Part shown: positions 24,178 to 32,784 of the stretch, in pieces
Numbering within the stretch: the stretch's first letter is position 1
Layout of the letters: each line of letters starts with the position of its first letter
Source of the DNA: Geodermatophilus nigrescens
Lineage (GTDB): Bacteria; Actinomycetota; Actinomycetes; Mycobacteriales; Geodermatophilaceae
Assembly (NCBI RefSeq): GCF_900129495.1
Contig: NZ_FQVX01000002.1
Span: 1,178,001 to 1,242,000, forward strand
Length of the DNA stretch: 64,000 bases
Direction: 5' to 3'
Program-made: the position numbers and the translations under genes
Notes under the pieces: generated by a model
The model's database searches: none
What the model was told of the DNA's origin: nothing
The model's input: the letters and a program-made list of their open reading frames with translations, nothing else

Positions 24178-24864
24178 ATGACCGCTCCCCTCGCCGTGCT
24201 GGTCCACGGCCTGTGGCACGGCGCCTGGTGCTTCGACGGCGTCCGCGCCGCCCTCGGCGAGCGCGGCGTCGACAGCCTCGCCGTCGACCTGCCGCTCACC
24301 GACCTGCCCGCCGACACCGCGGCGCTCCGGTCGGCGCTGGACGCCGCGGGCCGCCCGGCGGTGCTGGTCGGGCACTCCTACGGCGGCGCGGTGGTCACCG
24401 GCGCCGGCACGCACCCGCTGGTCCGCGAGCTGGTGTTCCTCGCCGCCTTCGCGCTCGACGACGGCGAGTCGGTGAGCCGCACCCGGCTCGGCGACCTGCC
24501 CGACACCCGGCTGGCCGAGGCGATGGTGGTGTCCGGCGACGAGATGGGCCTGGACCCCGTGCTGGGCGCCCGGCTGCTCTACGGCGACGCGCCGTTCGAG
24601 GTCGCCGCGGCGGCGCTGGCCCGGCTGCGCCCGGTGGGCCGGCAGGTGTTCCGCGGCGTGCCGGGGTCGATCGCCTGGCGCGGCGTGCCCTCGACCTATG
24701 CCGTGTGCACCGCCGACGAGGCCGTGCACCCCGAGCGGCAGCGCGCGATGGCGACCCGGGCGGGCGCCCGCACGGTCGAGTGGACCTGCGGCCACAGCCC
24801 GGCCGCCACCTGCCCGGAGGCGGTCGCCGACCTCGTCGCGGAGCGGGTCCGGGCCCTGGGCTGA
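24178..24864 (+). CDS. alpha/beta hydrolase (EstC/pheophytinase-like small esterase)
   Basis: 228 residues. VHGLWHGAWCFDGV is the oxyanion loop, VGHSYGGAVVTG the nucleophile elbow, and the catalytic Asp and His are expected near TADEAVHP and CGHSPAATCP. The compact length without a cap matches the salicylate-esterase/EstC-like group. It begins four bases after the marR stop, so it is probably co-transcribed with it. The substrate is not known. Confidence 0.87.
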   Translation: MTAPLAVLVHGLWHGAWCFDGVRAALGERGVDSLAVDLPLTDLPADTAALRSALDAAGRPAVLVGHSYGGAVVTGAGTHPLVRELVFLAAFALDDGESVSRTRLGDLPDTRLAEAMVVSGDEMGLDPVLGARLLYGDAPFEVAAAALARLRPVGRQVFRGVPGSIAWRGVPSTYAVCTADEAVHPERQRAMATRAGARTVEWTCGHSPAATCPEAVADLVAERVRALG

Positions 24865-24925
24865 CCGATGAGCCGGGGGTCCCCGGCCGGTCTGCCCTGG
24901 GGACGCACCGACGAGGAGGAGCCCT

Positions 24926-25261
24926 ATGACCGTCACGAGCGTGCTCGCGCAGGCCACCGTCAGCGACCTCGACCGCGCCGAGCGGTGGTACGCCACCCTG
25001 TTCGGCCGCGCCCCCGACAGCCGGCCCATGGACGGGCTGATCGAGTGGCACCTGACCGCCGACGCCGGCGTGCAGGTGTGGCACGACCCGGAGCGCGCCG
25101 GCCGGTCGACGACGGTCCTCGGCGTCAGCGACGTCGACGCCGCCGCCCGCGACCTGACCGCGGCCGGCGTCGCGCACGTCGGGCCGGAGCCCGGCGGCGG
25201 GAGCCGCGTCGTCCGGCTGGACGACCCCGACGGCAACCGCGTCGTCCTGATCGGCGACTGA
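24926..25261 (+). CDS. VOC (glyoxalase-like) family protein
   Basis: 111 residues with two VOC modules (VSDLDRAERWYATLFGR and VVRLDDPDGNRVVLIGD). GAGGAGGAG at 24912-24920 precedes the ATG. Small stand-alone members of this group are of unknown function. It converges on the glycolipid-binding-domain gene with 26 bases between that contain a hairpin. Confidence 0.82.
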   Translation: MTVTSVLAQATVSDLDRAERWYATLFGRAPDSRPMDGLIEWHLTADAGVQVWHDPERAGRSTTVLGVSDVDAAARDLTAAGVAHVGPEPGGGSRVVRLDDPDGNRVVLIGD

Positions 25262-25267
25262 CGGCGC

Positions 25268-25296
25268 GCCGGCCCTCCGGCGGGAGGTCAGCCGGC
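25268..25296. terminator. bulged hairpin between convergent genes
   Basis: GCCGGC-CCTCC pairs with GGAGG-TCA-GCCGGC: an 11-base-pair stem with a three-base bulge that holds part of the stop of the leftward gene, and a GGCG loop. Confidence 0.5.
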
Positions 25297-25848
25297 CACG
25301 CGGGTGGACATCCCGGTGTAGTCGACGACGAGGCCGTCGTCATCGACGGTGAGCTCGAAGGCGCCGTGGGCGTCGTCGGAGTACCGCCAGCTCCGCTCCC
25401 CCAGGCGCCGGTAGGTCTGGTCGACGCGGGTGACGCCCAGCGCCGGGACGTCGACCCACGCCACGGGGGTGACCACCTCCTCCCCCGCGGCCAGGCCCGC
25501 GAGCCGCCGGATCGGGAGGGTGTTGGTGAGCGGGGTGGCCGCGACGTCGACGTCGACGCAGCCGTCGAGCGCCGGGTCGGGCTCGCCGTCGCGGGTCCAC
25601 CGGCGGTCGTCGCCGGCCGCGAGCACCAGCCTCCGCTCGCCCGCCGCGGACACCGCCGTCACCTCCACCGACCGCGTCGCACAGGCGTCGTCGACCTCGA
25701 CGCGGAACGAGCAGGCGAGCAGGGTCTCCGGTCCGGCGAGCACCTCGGTGCCGTGGAACAGCCAGCCGCCCGGCCGCCGCTCCATCCGCGCCAGGCTGTG
25801 CCCGGCGTCCTCGTCGGCCCGCCGCCACGCCACCACCCGGGTCGTCAT
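25288..25848 (-). CDS. putative glycolipid-binding domain protein (PF06475 type)
   Basis: 186 residues without a signal peptide. The segments RSVEVTAVS, LDGCVDVDVAATPLTNTLPIRRL and RVDQTYRRLGERSWRYSD match the family named putative glycolipid-binding (Pseudomonas PA1994-like), a beta-rich fold of unknown activity. Its ATG overlaps the stop of the response regulator gene by ATGA, so it is the third gene of the two-component operon. Confidence 0.82.
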   Translation of the reverse strand: MTTRVVAWRRADEDAGHSLARMERRPGGWLFHGTEVLAGPETLLACSFRVEVDDACATRSVEVTAVSAAGERRLVLAAGDDRRWTRDGEPDPALDGCVDVDVAATPLTNTLPIRRLAGLAAGEEVVTPVAWVDVPALGVTRVDQTYRRLGERSWRYSDDAHGAFELTVDDDGLVVDYTGMSTRVAG

Positions 25849-26531
25849 GCGCGGAGGCTAGGACCCCCTGCCGACGGTCGCGGGGCGCTCACCCCGGCCG
25901 AGCGGGCGAGCAGGGCGGCCTGCATGCGGCTCGTGAGCCCGAGCTTGGCCAGCACGCGGGAGACGTGCGTCTTCGCCGTCGCCTCGGTGATGGTCAGCGC
26001 GGCCGCGACGTCGGCGTTGGACATCCCCTCCCCGAGGCAGCCGAGGACGTCCCGCTCGCGCGGTGTGAGCCCGGCGAGCTCCGGGGGCGGTGGCTGCGCG
26101 TCCCCCGCGGCCGGGACGACGAACCGGTCGAGCAGCCGCCGCGTCACCTCGGGGGCGAGCACGCCCTGCCCGCCAGCGACGCGGCGGACGGCGTCGACGA
26201 GGGTGGCCGCGCCGGCGGACTTGAGCAGGAAGCCCGCGGCGCCGGCCTGCAGGGCACCGACGACGTACTCGTCGAGGTCGAAGGTGGTGAGCACGAGCAC
26301 CTCCGCGAGCCGCTCGGAGACGACGGCACGGGTGGCCGCGATGCCGTCGGTGCCGGGCATCCGCAGGTCCATGAGGACGACGTCGGGGCGCAGCGCCCGG
26401 GCGTTGCCGACCGCGGCGGCGCCGTCGGCGGCCTCGCCCACGACCTCGATCCCCTCGCCGGTCTCCAGCAGCGCGCGCAGGCCGCTGCGCACGGCGGGGT
26501 GGTCGTCGGCGAGCAGCACCCGCACGGTCAC
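25845..26531 (-). CDS. NarL/LuxR-family response regulator
   Basis: 228 residues: a receiver domain (1-120) with the acidic pair DD at 9-10 and phosphoacceptor Asp55 (VVLMDLRMPG), Thr/Lys switch residues (LTTFD, LLKSAG), and a LuxR helix-turn-helix near the C-terminus (LTPRERDVLGCLGEGMSNADVA). The GTG start overlaps the kinase stop by GTGA. It is the partner of the kinase encoded immediately upstream; targets are unknown. Confidence 0.93.
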   Translation of the reverse strand: MTVRVLLADDHPAVRSGLRALLETGEGIEVVGEAADGAAAVGNARALRPDVVLMDLRMPGTDGIAATRAVVSERLAEVLVLTTFDLDEYVVGALQAGAAGFLLKSAGAATLVDAVRRVAGGQGVLAPEVTRRLLDRFVVPAAGDAQPPPPELAGLTPRERDVLGCLGEGMSNADVAAALTITEATAKTHVSRVLAKLGLTSRMQAALLARSAGVSAPRPSAGGPSLRA

Positions 26532-27754
26532 GCGCCGACCCCCGCGGGGACGGCGAGCGGCAGCTCCGCGGCGACCGACCAGCGGGTGCGGGCGTCGTCG
26601 GCCCAGCCGGCGGCGAAGCGGCCGCCCAGGGACTCGGCGCGCTCGCGCATGGTGAGCAGGCCCAGGCCGGCGCCGGGGACGTCGGGGCCGCCGGAGCCGC
26701 CCGGGCCGTCCGCGCTGTCGACCCGCAGGGCGAGCCGGCCCCCCGACGTCCCGACGGCCACCTCCGCGCGGCCGCCGGGCGCGTGCTTGACCACGTTGGT
26801 GAGCGCCTCCTGCAGCACCCGGTAGGCCGCCTGCTCCACCGCCGCCGGGAGCTCCGGCAGCGGCCCGGCGTCGAGGGTGACCGTCAGCCCGGCGGTGCGG
26901 GCGCCGGCGACCAGGGCGCCGAGCCGGTCGAGGCGCGGGGCGGCCGCGACGGGTCCGGCGTCGGCGCGCAGCAGCAGGATCATCGCCCGCATCTCCTCCA
27001 GCGACGTGAGGGCGGACGCGCGGACGGCCTCCAGCGCCGCGCGCTCCCGCTCGGCGCCGGGCACGGGCGGGCGGGCGAGCGCGGCCTCGGCGTGCAGCGC
27101 CACCGCGGAGACGTTCCCGGCGACGGCGTCGTGCAGGTCGCGCGCCATCCGCCCGCGCTCCTCGGCCCGGGCCTCGGCCGCGCGGAGGTCGGCGAGGTCG
27201 CGCAGGTCGTCGGCGCGGGCGCGGGCGAGGTCGGCCAGCTCGCGCTCGCGCCGGACGGCCAGACCCCACCACAGCGGCGTGGTGAGCACGACGAACGTCT
27301 GCAGCGCGAGGAACGCCGTGACCCGCAGGTCCCGGGTCGCCGTCCACCCGAGCACCAGCGACAGGGACACCAGCGCCCACGACGCGGCGCGCAGCCGCAG
27401 CACCGCCGTCGGCCCCGCGTGCAGCGCGGCGGAGTAGACGAGGTCGAACAGGACGAGCAGCATCCCGATGCTGCCGCCGAGCGCCACGTCGGCGGCGAAG
27501 AGGACGGCGCCGGCGGACAACGCGGCCACCGGACGGCGCCGCCTGCCGAGCATCGCCAGGCAGCCGAGCACGAGCGGGACGGCGTGCCACCAGCCGCTGC
27601 CGTCCGGCCGGCCGCTCCACAGGCCGGACAGGCCGGCGGCGACCAGCACCAGGCCGGCGGCGCCGGTGAGCACGGCGTCGCTGACGTCTCGGGCGCGATC
27701 GGTGCCCCGCACCCGCGTGACCCACAGGTGCCGGAGGACGGCGAGGGCTCCCAC
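26528..27754 (-). CDS. NarL-type sensor histidine kinase (HisKA_3)
   Basis: 408 residues. Five or six membrane segments (about 30-165) without a large extracellular loop are followed by HisKA_3 with the phosphoacceptor in MARDLHDAVAGNVSAVALH (DHp), the N box LTNVVKHAPGG and the G box GAGLGLLTMRERAESLGG. This is the DesK/LiaS-like class that usually senses membrane state. GTG at 27754 begins just before the first membrane segment. It is co-transcribed with the response regulator and the glycolipid-binding-domain gene. Confidence 0.9.
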   Translation of the reverse strand: MGALAVLRHLWVTRVRGTDRARDVSDAVLTGAAGLVLVAAGLSGLWSGRPDGSGWWHAVPLVLGCLAMLGRRRRPVAALSAGAVLFAADVALGGSIGMLLVLFDLVYSAALHAGPTAVLRLRAASWALVSLSLVLGWTATRDLRVTAFLALQTFVVLTTPLWWGLAVRRERELADLARARADDLRDLADLRAAEARAEERGRMARDLHDAVAGNVSAVALHAEAALARPPVPGAERERAALEAVRASALTSLEEMRAMILLLRADAGPVAAAPRLDRLGALVAGARTAGLTVTLDAGPLPELPAAVEQAAYRVLQEALTNVVKHAPGGRAEVAVGTSGGRLALRVDSADGPGGSGGPDVPGAGLGLLTMRERAESLGGRFAAGWADDARTRWSVAAELPLAVPAGVGA

Positions 27755-27872
27755 CCGCTCATCCCAGCACGGGGTGCCACCCGCCGACGTCCGTCGAAGG
27801 GTGTACGCCGCGCCCCGGGGACACCTCCTCCGGCCGACGACGGCGGCGGTCCGGGGGGCGAGGGTCGGCGTC

Positions 27873-28616
27873 GTGGACCTCGAACTGCTCGCCCTCGTCC
27901 CGCTGGCGCTGGTGGACAGCACCAGCGTCGGGACCCTGCTGCTGCCGATCTGGTTCCTGCTCGCGCCGGGCCGGGTGCGCGCGCGGCGGCTGCTGGTCTT
28001 CCTGGGCACGATCGCCGGCTTCTACCTGCTGGTGGGTCTGGCCCTGCTGGCCGGCGCGGAGGCCCTGCGGGACCGGGCCGCGGGACTCGGCGACTCCTCC
28101 GCGCTGACCGTCGTGCAGCTGCTGCTCGGCGTCACGCTGTTCGCGTCGAGCTTCGCGATGGGCCGCCGGCGCGAGGGGAGCCGCCGGTCCGGCCGGGTGC
28201 TGCGCTGGCGGGACCGGGCCGTGGGCGGCGGGGAGGGCGGCGGGGAGGGCGGCACCGGCGTGCTGGTCGGGCTCGCGCTGGGTGCGGGGCTGCTCGAGCT
28301 GGCCACGATGCTGCCCTACCTCGCCGCGATCGGGCTGCTCGGCGGGTCGGGCCTGTCCCCCGTGCTGCAGGGCGGTGTGCTGGCCGGCTACTGCCTGGTG
28401 ATGGTGCTGCCGGCGCTGCTCCTGCTGGCGCTGCGGCTGCTGGCCGCCCGGCAGGTGGAGCCGCTGCTCGCGCGGGTGGGGTCGTGGCTGGAACGCACCG
28501 GCGCCGAGACGACGGCGTGGGTCGTCGGGATCGCCGGCTTCCTGCTCGCGCGCGACGCGCTCGGCCGCCTGCCGGCGCTGACCGGGTGGCTCGACGGCCT
28601 GGGGACCGGCGTCTGA
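27873..28616 (+). CDS. GAP/SfLAP-type six-helix membrane protein
   Basis: 247 residues with about six transmembrane segments and a Gly/Glu-rich cytoplasmic loop near 110-130. The opening LLALVPLALVDSTSVGTLLLPIWFLL, with its small helix 1 and DS motif, is typical of the GAP family (sulfolipid-1-addressing protein, PF11139), which in mycobacteria is needed for surface glycolipid export. Divergent from the histidine kinase gene, whose operon includes a glycolipid-binding-domain protein. A common envelope role is inferred. Confidence 0.75.
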   Translation: MDLELLALVPLALVDSTSVGTLLLPIWFLLAPGRVRARRLLVFLGTIAGFYLLVGLALLAGAEALRDRAAGLGDSSALTVVQLLLGVTLFASSFAMGRRREGSRRSGRVLRWRDRAVGGGEGGGEGGTGVLVGLALGAGLLELATMLPYLAAIGLLGGSGLSPVLQGGVLAGYCLVMVLPALLLLALRLLAARQVEPLLARVGSWLERTGAETTAWVVGIAGFLLARDALGRLPALTGWLDGLGTGV

Positions 28617-28659
28617 CTCCGCCGCGGTCCGGGGAACCGACCCGTCCGCGGCGCGTCGT

Positions 28660-28684
28660 GTGCGCCCGCCGGGGGCCGGGTAGG
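28660..28684 (+). promoter_or_regulatory. possible stress-sigma-type promoter (GTGC-N14-GGGTAGG)
   Basis: GTGC at 28660-28663 and GGGTA at 28678-28682 are spaced like the GTTT-N14-17-GGGTA promoters of SigB/SigF-type factors, with a poor -35. The start codon of the small gene lies 41 bases downstream of GGGTA. A nearly identical element precedes the small gene at 49370. Confidence 0.3.
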
Positions 28685-28722
28685 TGGCCGCCGACCTGCA
28701 CGTTCCGAACCAGGGAGCACCG

Positions 28723-28980
28723 ATGACCACGCCCGAGACGACGACCCGTGACGCCGCCACCGGCCAGCGCGACATCAAGTCCCACGAGACGACCAGCTTC
28801 GCCGACCTCGGCAAGGAGATGTGGTCCTACCTCACCGGCAAGGGCGCGGCGATCAACTACGAGTTCGTCGACATGACCGTCGAGGTGCCGCGCGAGACCG
28901 GGCCGTCCGCGCCCCGGGCCACGTGGAAGCTCAACGGGACGCTGCGCATCACGACCGCCGAGAACGCCAGCCGGGGATGA
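28723..28980 (+). CDS. 85-residue conserved hypothetical protein
   Basis: Not recognised. The protein begins with a polar Thr/Glu-rich stretch, then KEMWSYLTGKGAAINYEFVDMTVEVP and a C-terminal WKLNGTLRITT strand, suggesting a small beta-sheet domain. AGGGAG at 28712-28717 and the ATG make a good start. Its stop overlaps the ATG of the following membrane-tail protein (ATGA), so the products probably act together. Confidence 0.7.
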   Translation: MTTPETTTRDAATGQRDIKSHETTSFADLGKEMWSYLTGKGAAINYEFVDMTVEVPRETGPSAPRATWKLNGTLRITTAENASRG

Positions 28981-29408
28981 CCCCGGAGGGCGACCGCCGG
29001 CTCGAGGTGACCGCCGACCTGCGCCTGGAGGTCGACGGCGTCCCGGTGCGGGTGGAGGCGTCCGGGTCGGAGATCTCGGTGACCTCCGACGACGTCCGGC
29101 GCCTGTTCGCCGCCGTCCGGGTGGCCGGCGGGGCCGCCACCCAGGGGTCACCCGGGCGGACCGAGCTGGCGCGCGTGGCCGACACGCTCGCCGGCCACGG
29201 GCTCACCGCGCGGCTCGACGGGCCGGCCGGCCGGGTGCTGAGCCTGGGGGCCGACGTCGACTCGCCGGCCGGCTCGGCCCTCCTGGGCACGCGGCGGGCC
29301 CGGCTGCACCCCGCCGGGGCGCTGCGCAGCAGCGGCCCGGTCCCCGTGGCGGCCGCGGGGCTGCTGCTGATAGCGATCGCCGCGCTGGCCCGCCGGCGAC
29401 GGCGCTGA
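28977..29408 (+). CDS. 143-residue protein with C-terminal membrane anchor
   Basis: Not recognised. The soluble part (1-115) is rich in beta strands (RLEVTADLRLEVDGVPVRVEA). A single hydrophobic segment near the end (VPVAAAGLLLIAIAALA) is followed by RRRRR, the layout of a tail-anchored protein with a cytosolic body or an N-out protein held by the basic end. The start overlaps the previous gene by four bases. A strong terminator follows. Confidence 0.7.
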   Translation: MTPEGDRRLEVTADLRLEVDGVPVRVEASGSEISVTSDDVRRLFAAVRVAGGAATQGSPGRTELARVADTLAGHGLTARLDGPAGRVLSLGADVDSPAGSALLGTRRARLHPAGALRSSGPVPVAAAGLLLIAIAALARRRRR

Positions 29409-29410
29409 GT

Positions 29411-29443
29411 CCGGGCCGGCCCGCGTCGCGCGGGCCGGCCCGG
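29411..29443. terminator. strong bidirectional terminator
   Basis: A perfect 15-base stem (29411-29425 with 29429-29443) has a TCG loop, placed between the stops of two convergent genes (29408 and 29460). Confidence 0.88.
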
Positions 29444-29459
29444 GACGTCCCGCGCGCGC

Positions 29460-30491
29460 TCAGGCGGTGCGGGCGCCCTCCCACAGGTCGATGCCGGCGT
29501 CGACCGCGTGCTGGTCGATGCGGCGGAGCTCGTCCTCGGAGAACTGCAGGTTCCCCAGCGCCGCGACGTTCTGCTCGAGCTGGCCGACGCTGCTCGCGCC
29601 GATGAGCACGCTGGTGACCCGCTCGTGGCGCAGCGCCCACGCCAGCGCCATCTGCGCGAGCGACTGACCCCGCTCCTGCGCCATCCCGTTCAGGGCACGG
29701 ACGTGCGCGAGCGACTCCTCGGTGAGCAGGTCGGTCGACAGCGACTTGCCCTGCGTGGCGCGGGAGCCTGCGGGGATGCCGTCGAGGTACTTGTCGGTGA
29801 GCATCCCCTGCGCGAGCGGGGAGAAGGCGATGCAGCCGGCACCGACGTCGGCGAGGGTGTCGAGCAGTCCCTCGGTCTCCACCCAGCGGTTGAGCATCGA
29901 GTAGCTGGGCTGGTGGATGAGCAGCGGCGTGCCGAGGTCGGCGAGGATCGCGGCGGCCTTCGCGGTGTCCTGCGGCGAGTAGGACGAGATGCCGGCGTAG
30001 AGCGCCTTTCCCGACCGGACGGCGGTGTCGAGCGCGCCCATCGTCTCCTCGAGCGGCGTCGTCGGGTCGGGCCGGTGGGAGTAGAAGACGTCGACGTAGT
30101 CCAGGCCCATGCGGGCCAGCGACTGGTCGAGGCTCGCCAGCACGTACTTCCGCGACCCGCCGCCCTGGCCGTAGGGGCCGGGCCACATGTCCCAGCCGGC
30201 CTTGGTGGAGAGGACCAGCTCGTCGCGGTACGGGCGGAAGTCGTCGCGCAGGTGCCGGCCGAAGTTGGTCTCCGCGCTGCCATAGGGCGGGCCGTAGTTG
30301 TTGGCCAGGTCGAAGTGGGTGATCCCGAGGTCGAAGGCCCGGCGCAGGACGGCGCGCTGGCGGTCGAGCGGGACGTCGTCGCCGAAGTTGTGCCAGAGGC
30401 CGAGGCTGACGGCCGGGAGGTCCAGGCCGCTGCGGCCGGTGCGGCGGTAGGTCATGGAGTCGTAGCGGTTCTCGGCGGCGGCATACGTCAT
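29460..30491 (-). CDS. aldo/keto reductase (YghZ/L-glyceraldehyde-3-phosphate reductase type)
   Basis: 343 residues. DLANNYGPPYGSAE (catalytic Asp/Tyr), STKAGWDMWPGPYGQGGG (Lys and the YghZ-type loop), YSHRPDPTTPLEET (His) and the NADPH-binding GASSVGQLEQNVAAL are in order. The MWPGPYG loop distinguishes this branch, which reduces methylglyoxal or L-glyceraldehyde 3-phosphate in E. coli. Likely a detoxifying NADPH reductase. It stands 40 bases downstream of the HNH gene on the same strand. Confidence 0.92.
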   Translation of the reverse strand: MTYAAAENRYDSMTYRRTGRSGLDLPAVSLGLWHNFGDDVPLDRQRAVLRRAFDLGITHFDLANNYGPPYGSAETNFGRHLRDDFRPYRDELVLSTKAGWDMWPGPYGQGGGSRKYVLASLDQSLARMGLDYVDVFYSHRPDPTTPLEETMGALDTAVRSGKALYAGISSYSPQDTAKAAAILADLGTPLLIHQPSYSMLNRWVETEGLLDTLADVGAGCIAFSPLAQGMLTDKYLDGIPAGSRATQGKSLSTDLLTEESLAHVRALNGMAQERGQSLAQMALAWALRHERVTSVLIGASSVGQLEQNVAALGNLQFSEDELRRIDQHAVDAGIDLWEGARTA

Positions 30492-30531
30492 GACGTCGAT
30501 CCTGCCTCCCACTCCTCCAGGCCGCGCCGGG

Positions 30532-32631
30532 TCACCAGGGCGGCGGCTGCGTGGTCGCGGTGAGGCCACTGGGCGTGGTGACGGTGAGCGTGCCGTCGGG
30601 CTGCAGGTCGTGGCGCCAGCCGGGTGCCTGGTGCTTGCCGCGGTGGTGGCCGGTGCAGAAGCCGGTGAGGTTGCCGGCGGCGGTCGCACCGAGCGGCCAG
30701 GGCGTGCCGTGGTCGAGCTCGCCCTTCCTGGGGACGGGGCGGCGGCAGCCGGGGAAGCGGCAGCGGCGGTCGCGGGCGCGGACGTGCCGGTCGAGGGCGG
30801 CGCCGGGCCGGTAGCTGTCGGTCTCGCCGGGTGCGTGCAGGCCGGTGCCGGCGCGGGTGGCGCGGCGCAGGCCGGGCAGGTCGGTGAGGGTGAGCAGGGC
30901 GCCGGTGAGGGCGTGGGTGACGGCGATGCGGGGCCGGTCGGCGAGCCCGCCGCCCGCGGTGCGGGTGAGCAGGTCGCCGAGCTCCGCTCGGGTGGCGTCG
31001 GTGGCTCGCGCCAGGGCGGTGATCGCGTCGGCCGCTGCGGTCACGCGGCCGGCCGGACTGTCCACCCAGGCGCCCTCGTCACTTGCGTCGGCGCGCTCGG
31101 CGGTGGCCACCAGGCGGCGGGCGTGGCCGACCGCATCCTGCGCGGCGAGCAGCGCGGAGCCGGCGGCGGTCACCGCGTCGTCGGCGCGGGCCCACCACCC
31201 GTCGGGCGCGGTTTGGGGTGCTGGCGGGGTGTCGGGCCGGGGCTCGCCCGGGTCGGGATCGAGGTCGCCGCACGGTGGTGACCAGCCGGGTGGTGGCCCG
31301 GGCTCGTCATCGAGCGCGGGGTCGAGGTCGGCGTAGAGCTCGCCGGTGGCGACGCGGCGTTCGATCTCGGCCCACCAGGCCGCCTCGACCTCCAGTTCGG
31401 CGATGTGCTGGGCGATGGCGGCGTCGCTCAGGCCGCGCAGCGGGTCCTCGCCCTTGACCAGGCTGACGGTCTCGCCCGTGCCGGGGGCCGTGGTGTCCTC
31501 GGCCGTGGCGTCCGCGGCGGCGCCCTCGGCTGAGGCGGGTTTCCCGGCGGCTGTGCCGTCCGCTGCGGGGTCGCCCGTCTCCACGGGTGCTGGTCGCTCA
31601 CCCGCGGCGGTGCCCTCGGCGGTGTCCGTGCCGGCCGGCGCGGAGTCCTCGGGCACGGCGTCCTCGGCGGGGTCCCCAGCAGCGGCCTCCTCGGCGGGGG
31701 TGATGCGGGCGCCGGTCAGGGCGGCGAGCAGGGCCCGGACGACCTCGGCCGGGACGACCTGGCCGTCGATCTCGCACGGCTGGTCACCACCGAGCAGCGC
31801 GCCGACCGGAGCGACCACGGTCAGCACTATCTGCACCGGTGACAGCCCGTGCTCCCCGGGCCGCAGCACCAGATCCATCAGGGCGTCGGCCATCTTCTGC
31901 CCGCGGGTGCGCCCGTCGTCGGGCAGCGCATCGGCATAGGCGCCCAGCGCCGCCATCAGCGCCGCGGCTTCGGGAGTGGTGAGCAGCGCGGAGACGACCG
32001 CCATGCCGTCACAGGAGTCCGGCCGGCACGACAGGCCGCGCCGCGTGATGGCCCGCGCGAGGTCCTCGGCCGCGGACCGGGCCTTGCGCTTGAGCACCTC
32101 GCGGCGGGCCTTGTCCCGCAGCTGCGCCGGCGTGCACACCGTCCCCCGGCGGACGGCCCACGCCAGCAGGTCCCGCTCCAGCGCGGCGCGCACCGTGTCG
32201 TCGGCGACCGGCGCGACGTGGTCGAGCAGCGCGGTGACGTGCCCGCCGTGCACCGCCCCGGACTCCAGCGCGTCCAGCGTCGCCGGCAGCCGGTGGACCA
32301 GCGTCAGCGACCGCACCAGCAGCGCCTCCGCGGCGTTCGAGGTCAGCGACAGCGCCACCACCAGCTCCTGGGTGGCCCACTCGCTCACCGACCGCAGCAG
32401 CTCCGGCCGCGCCGCCCACCGGTCCGCCGCCATCGCACCCCGCGCGCCCTGCGGCCGGTCCACCGAGGACGGCCGCGAGAGCGCGAACGCCGCCACCGCC
32501 CGGTACCGCAGCGCCGACTGCCGCGACACCTCACGATCCGCGGCCTGCACCAGCCCCAGCGGCCCGGACGCCCACCCCACGGCAGGCGCCCCGGCGGGAG
32601 CGGGCAGGACCGTCGTCACGTTCTCGATCAT
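30532..32631 (-). CDS. DUF222/HNH endonuclease-domain protein (13E12 repeat family)
   Basis: 699 residues. The DUF222 region covers about 20-310 and the C-terminal HNH domain is marked by CRFPGC, LDHGTPWPLG and CTGHHRGKHQAPGW, with Cys pairs and the metal-binding His. Between them (about 310-390) is a low-complexity Ala/Thr/Gly/Glu insertion, then a charged linker. Members are multicopy in actinobacterial genomes (13E12 family of M. tuberculosis) and may be nucleases of mobile or defence-like origin; function is unproven. The ATG at 32631 starts MIENVTTV. Confidence 0.88.
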   Translation of the reverse strand: MIENVTTVLPAPAGAPAVGWASGPLGLVQAADREVSRQSALRYRAVAAFALSRPSSVDRPQGARGAMAADRWAARPELLRSVSEWATQELVVALSLTSNAAEALLVRSLTLVHRLPATLDALESGAVHGGHVTALLDHVAPVADDTVRAALERDLLAWAVRRGTVCTPAQLRDKARREVLKRKARSAAEDLARAITRRGLSCRPDSCDGMAVVSALLTTPEAAALMAALGAYADALPDDGRTRGQKMADALMDLVLRPGEHGLSPVQIVLTVVAPVGALLGGDQPCEIDGQVVPAEVVRALLAALTGARITPAEEAAAGDPAEDAVPEDSAPAGTDTAEGTAAGERPAPVETGDPAADGTAAGKPASAEGAAADATAEDTTAPGTGETVSLVKGEDPLRGLSDAAIAQHIAELEVEAAWWAEIERRVATGELYADLDPALDDEPGPPPGWSPPCGDLDPDPGEPRPDTPPAPQTAPDGWWARADDAVTAAGSALLAAQDAVGHARRLVATAERADASDEGAWVDSPAGRVTAAADAITALARATDATRAELGDLLTRTAGGGLADRPRIAVTHALTGALLTLTDLPGLRRATRAGTGLHAPGETDSYRPGAALDRHVRARDRRCRFPGCRRPVPRKGELDHGTPWPLGATAAGNLTGFCTGHHRGKHQAPGWRHDLQPDGTLTVTTPSGLTATTQPPPW

Positions 32632-32784
32632 ACGTTCGAGCAGGAGCGCGAACAACCCCTGTGGACAGATGTAACCGCAGGTCAGGAGGCCGCCGCGACG
32701 CTCCTGGACCCCGCCGTCCGGAGCCTCACGCCCCTCGCCCATGCTGGCCCGGTACGGAACCGAACCGGTCGGACAGGGGTGGAC

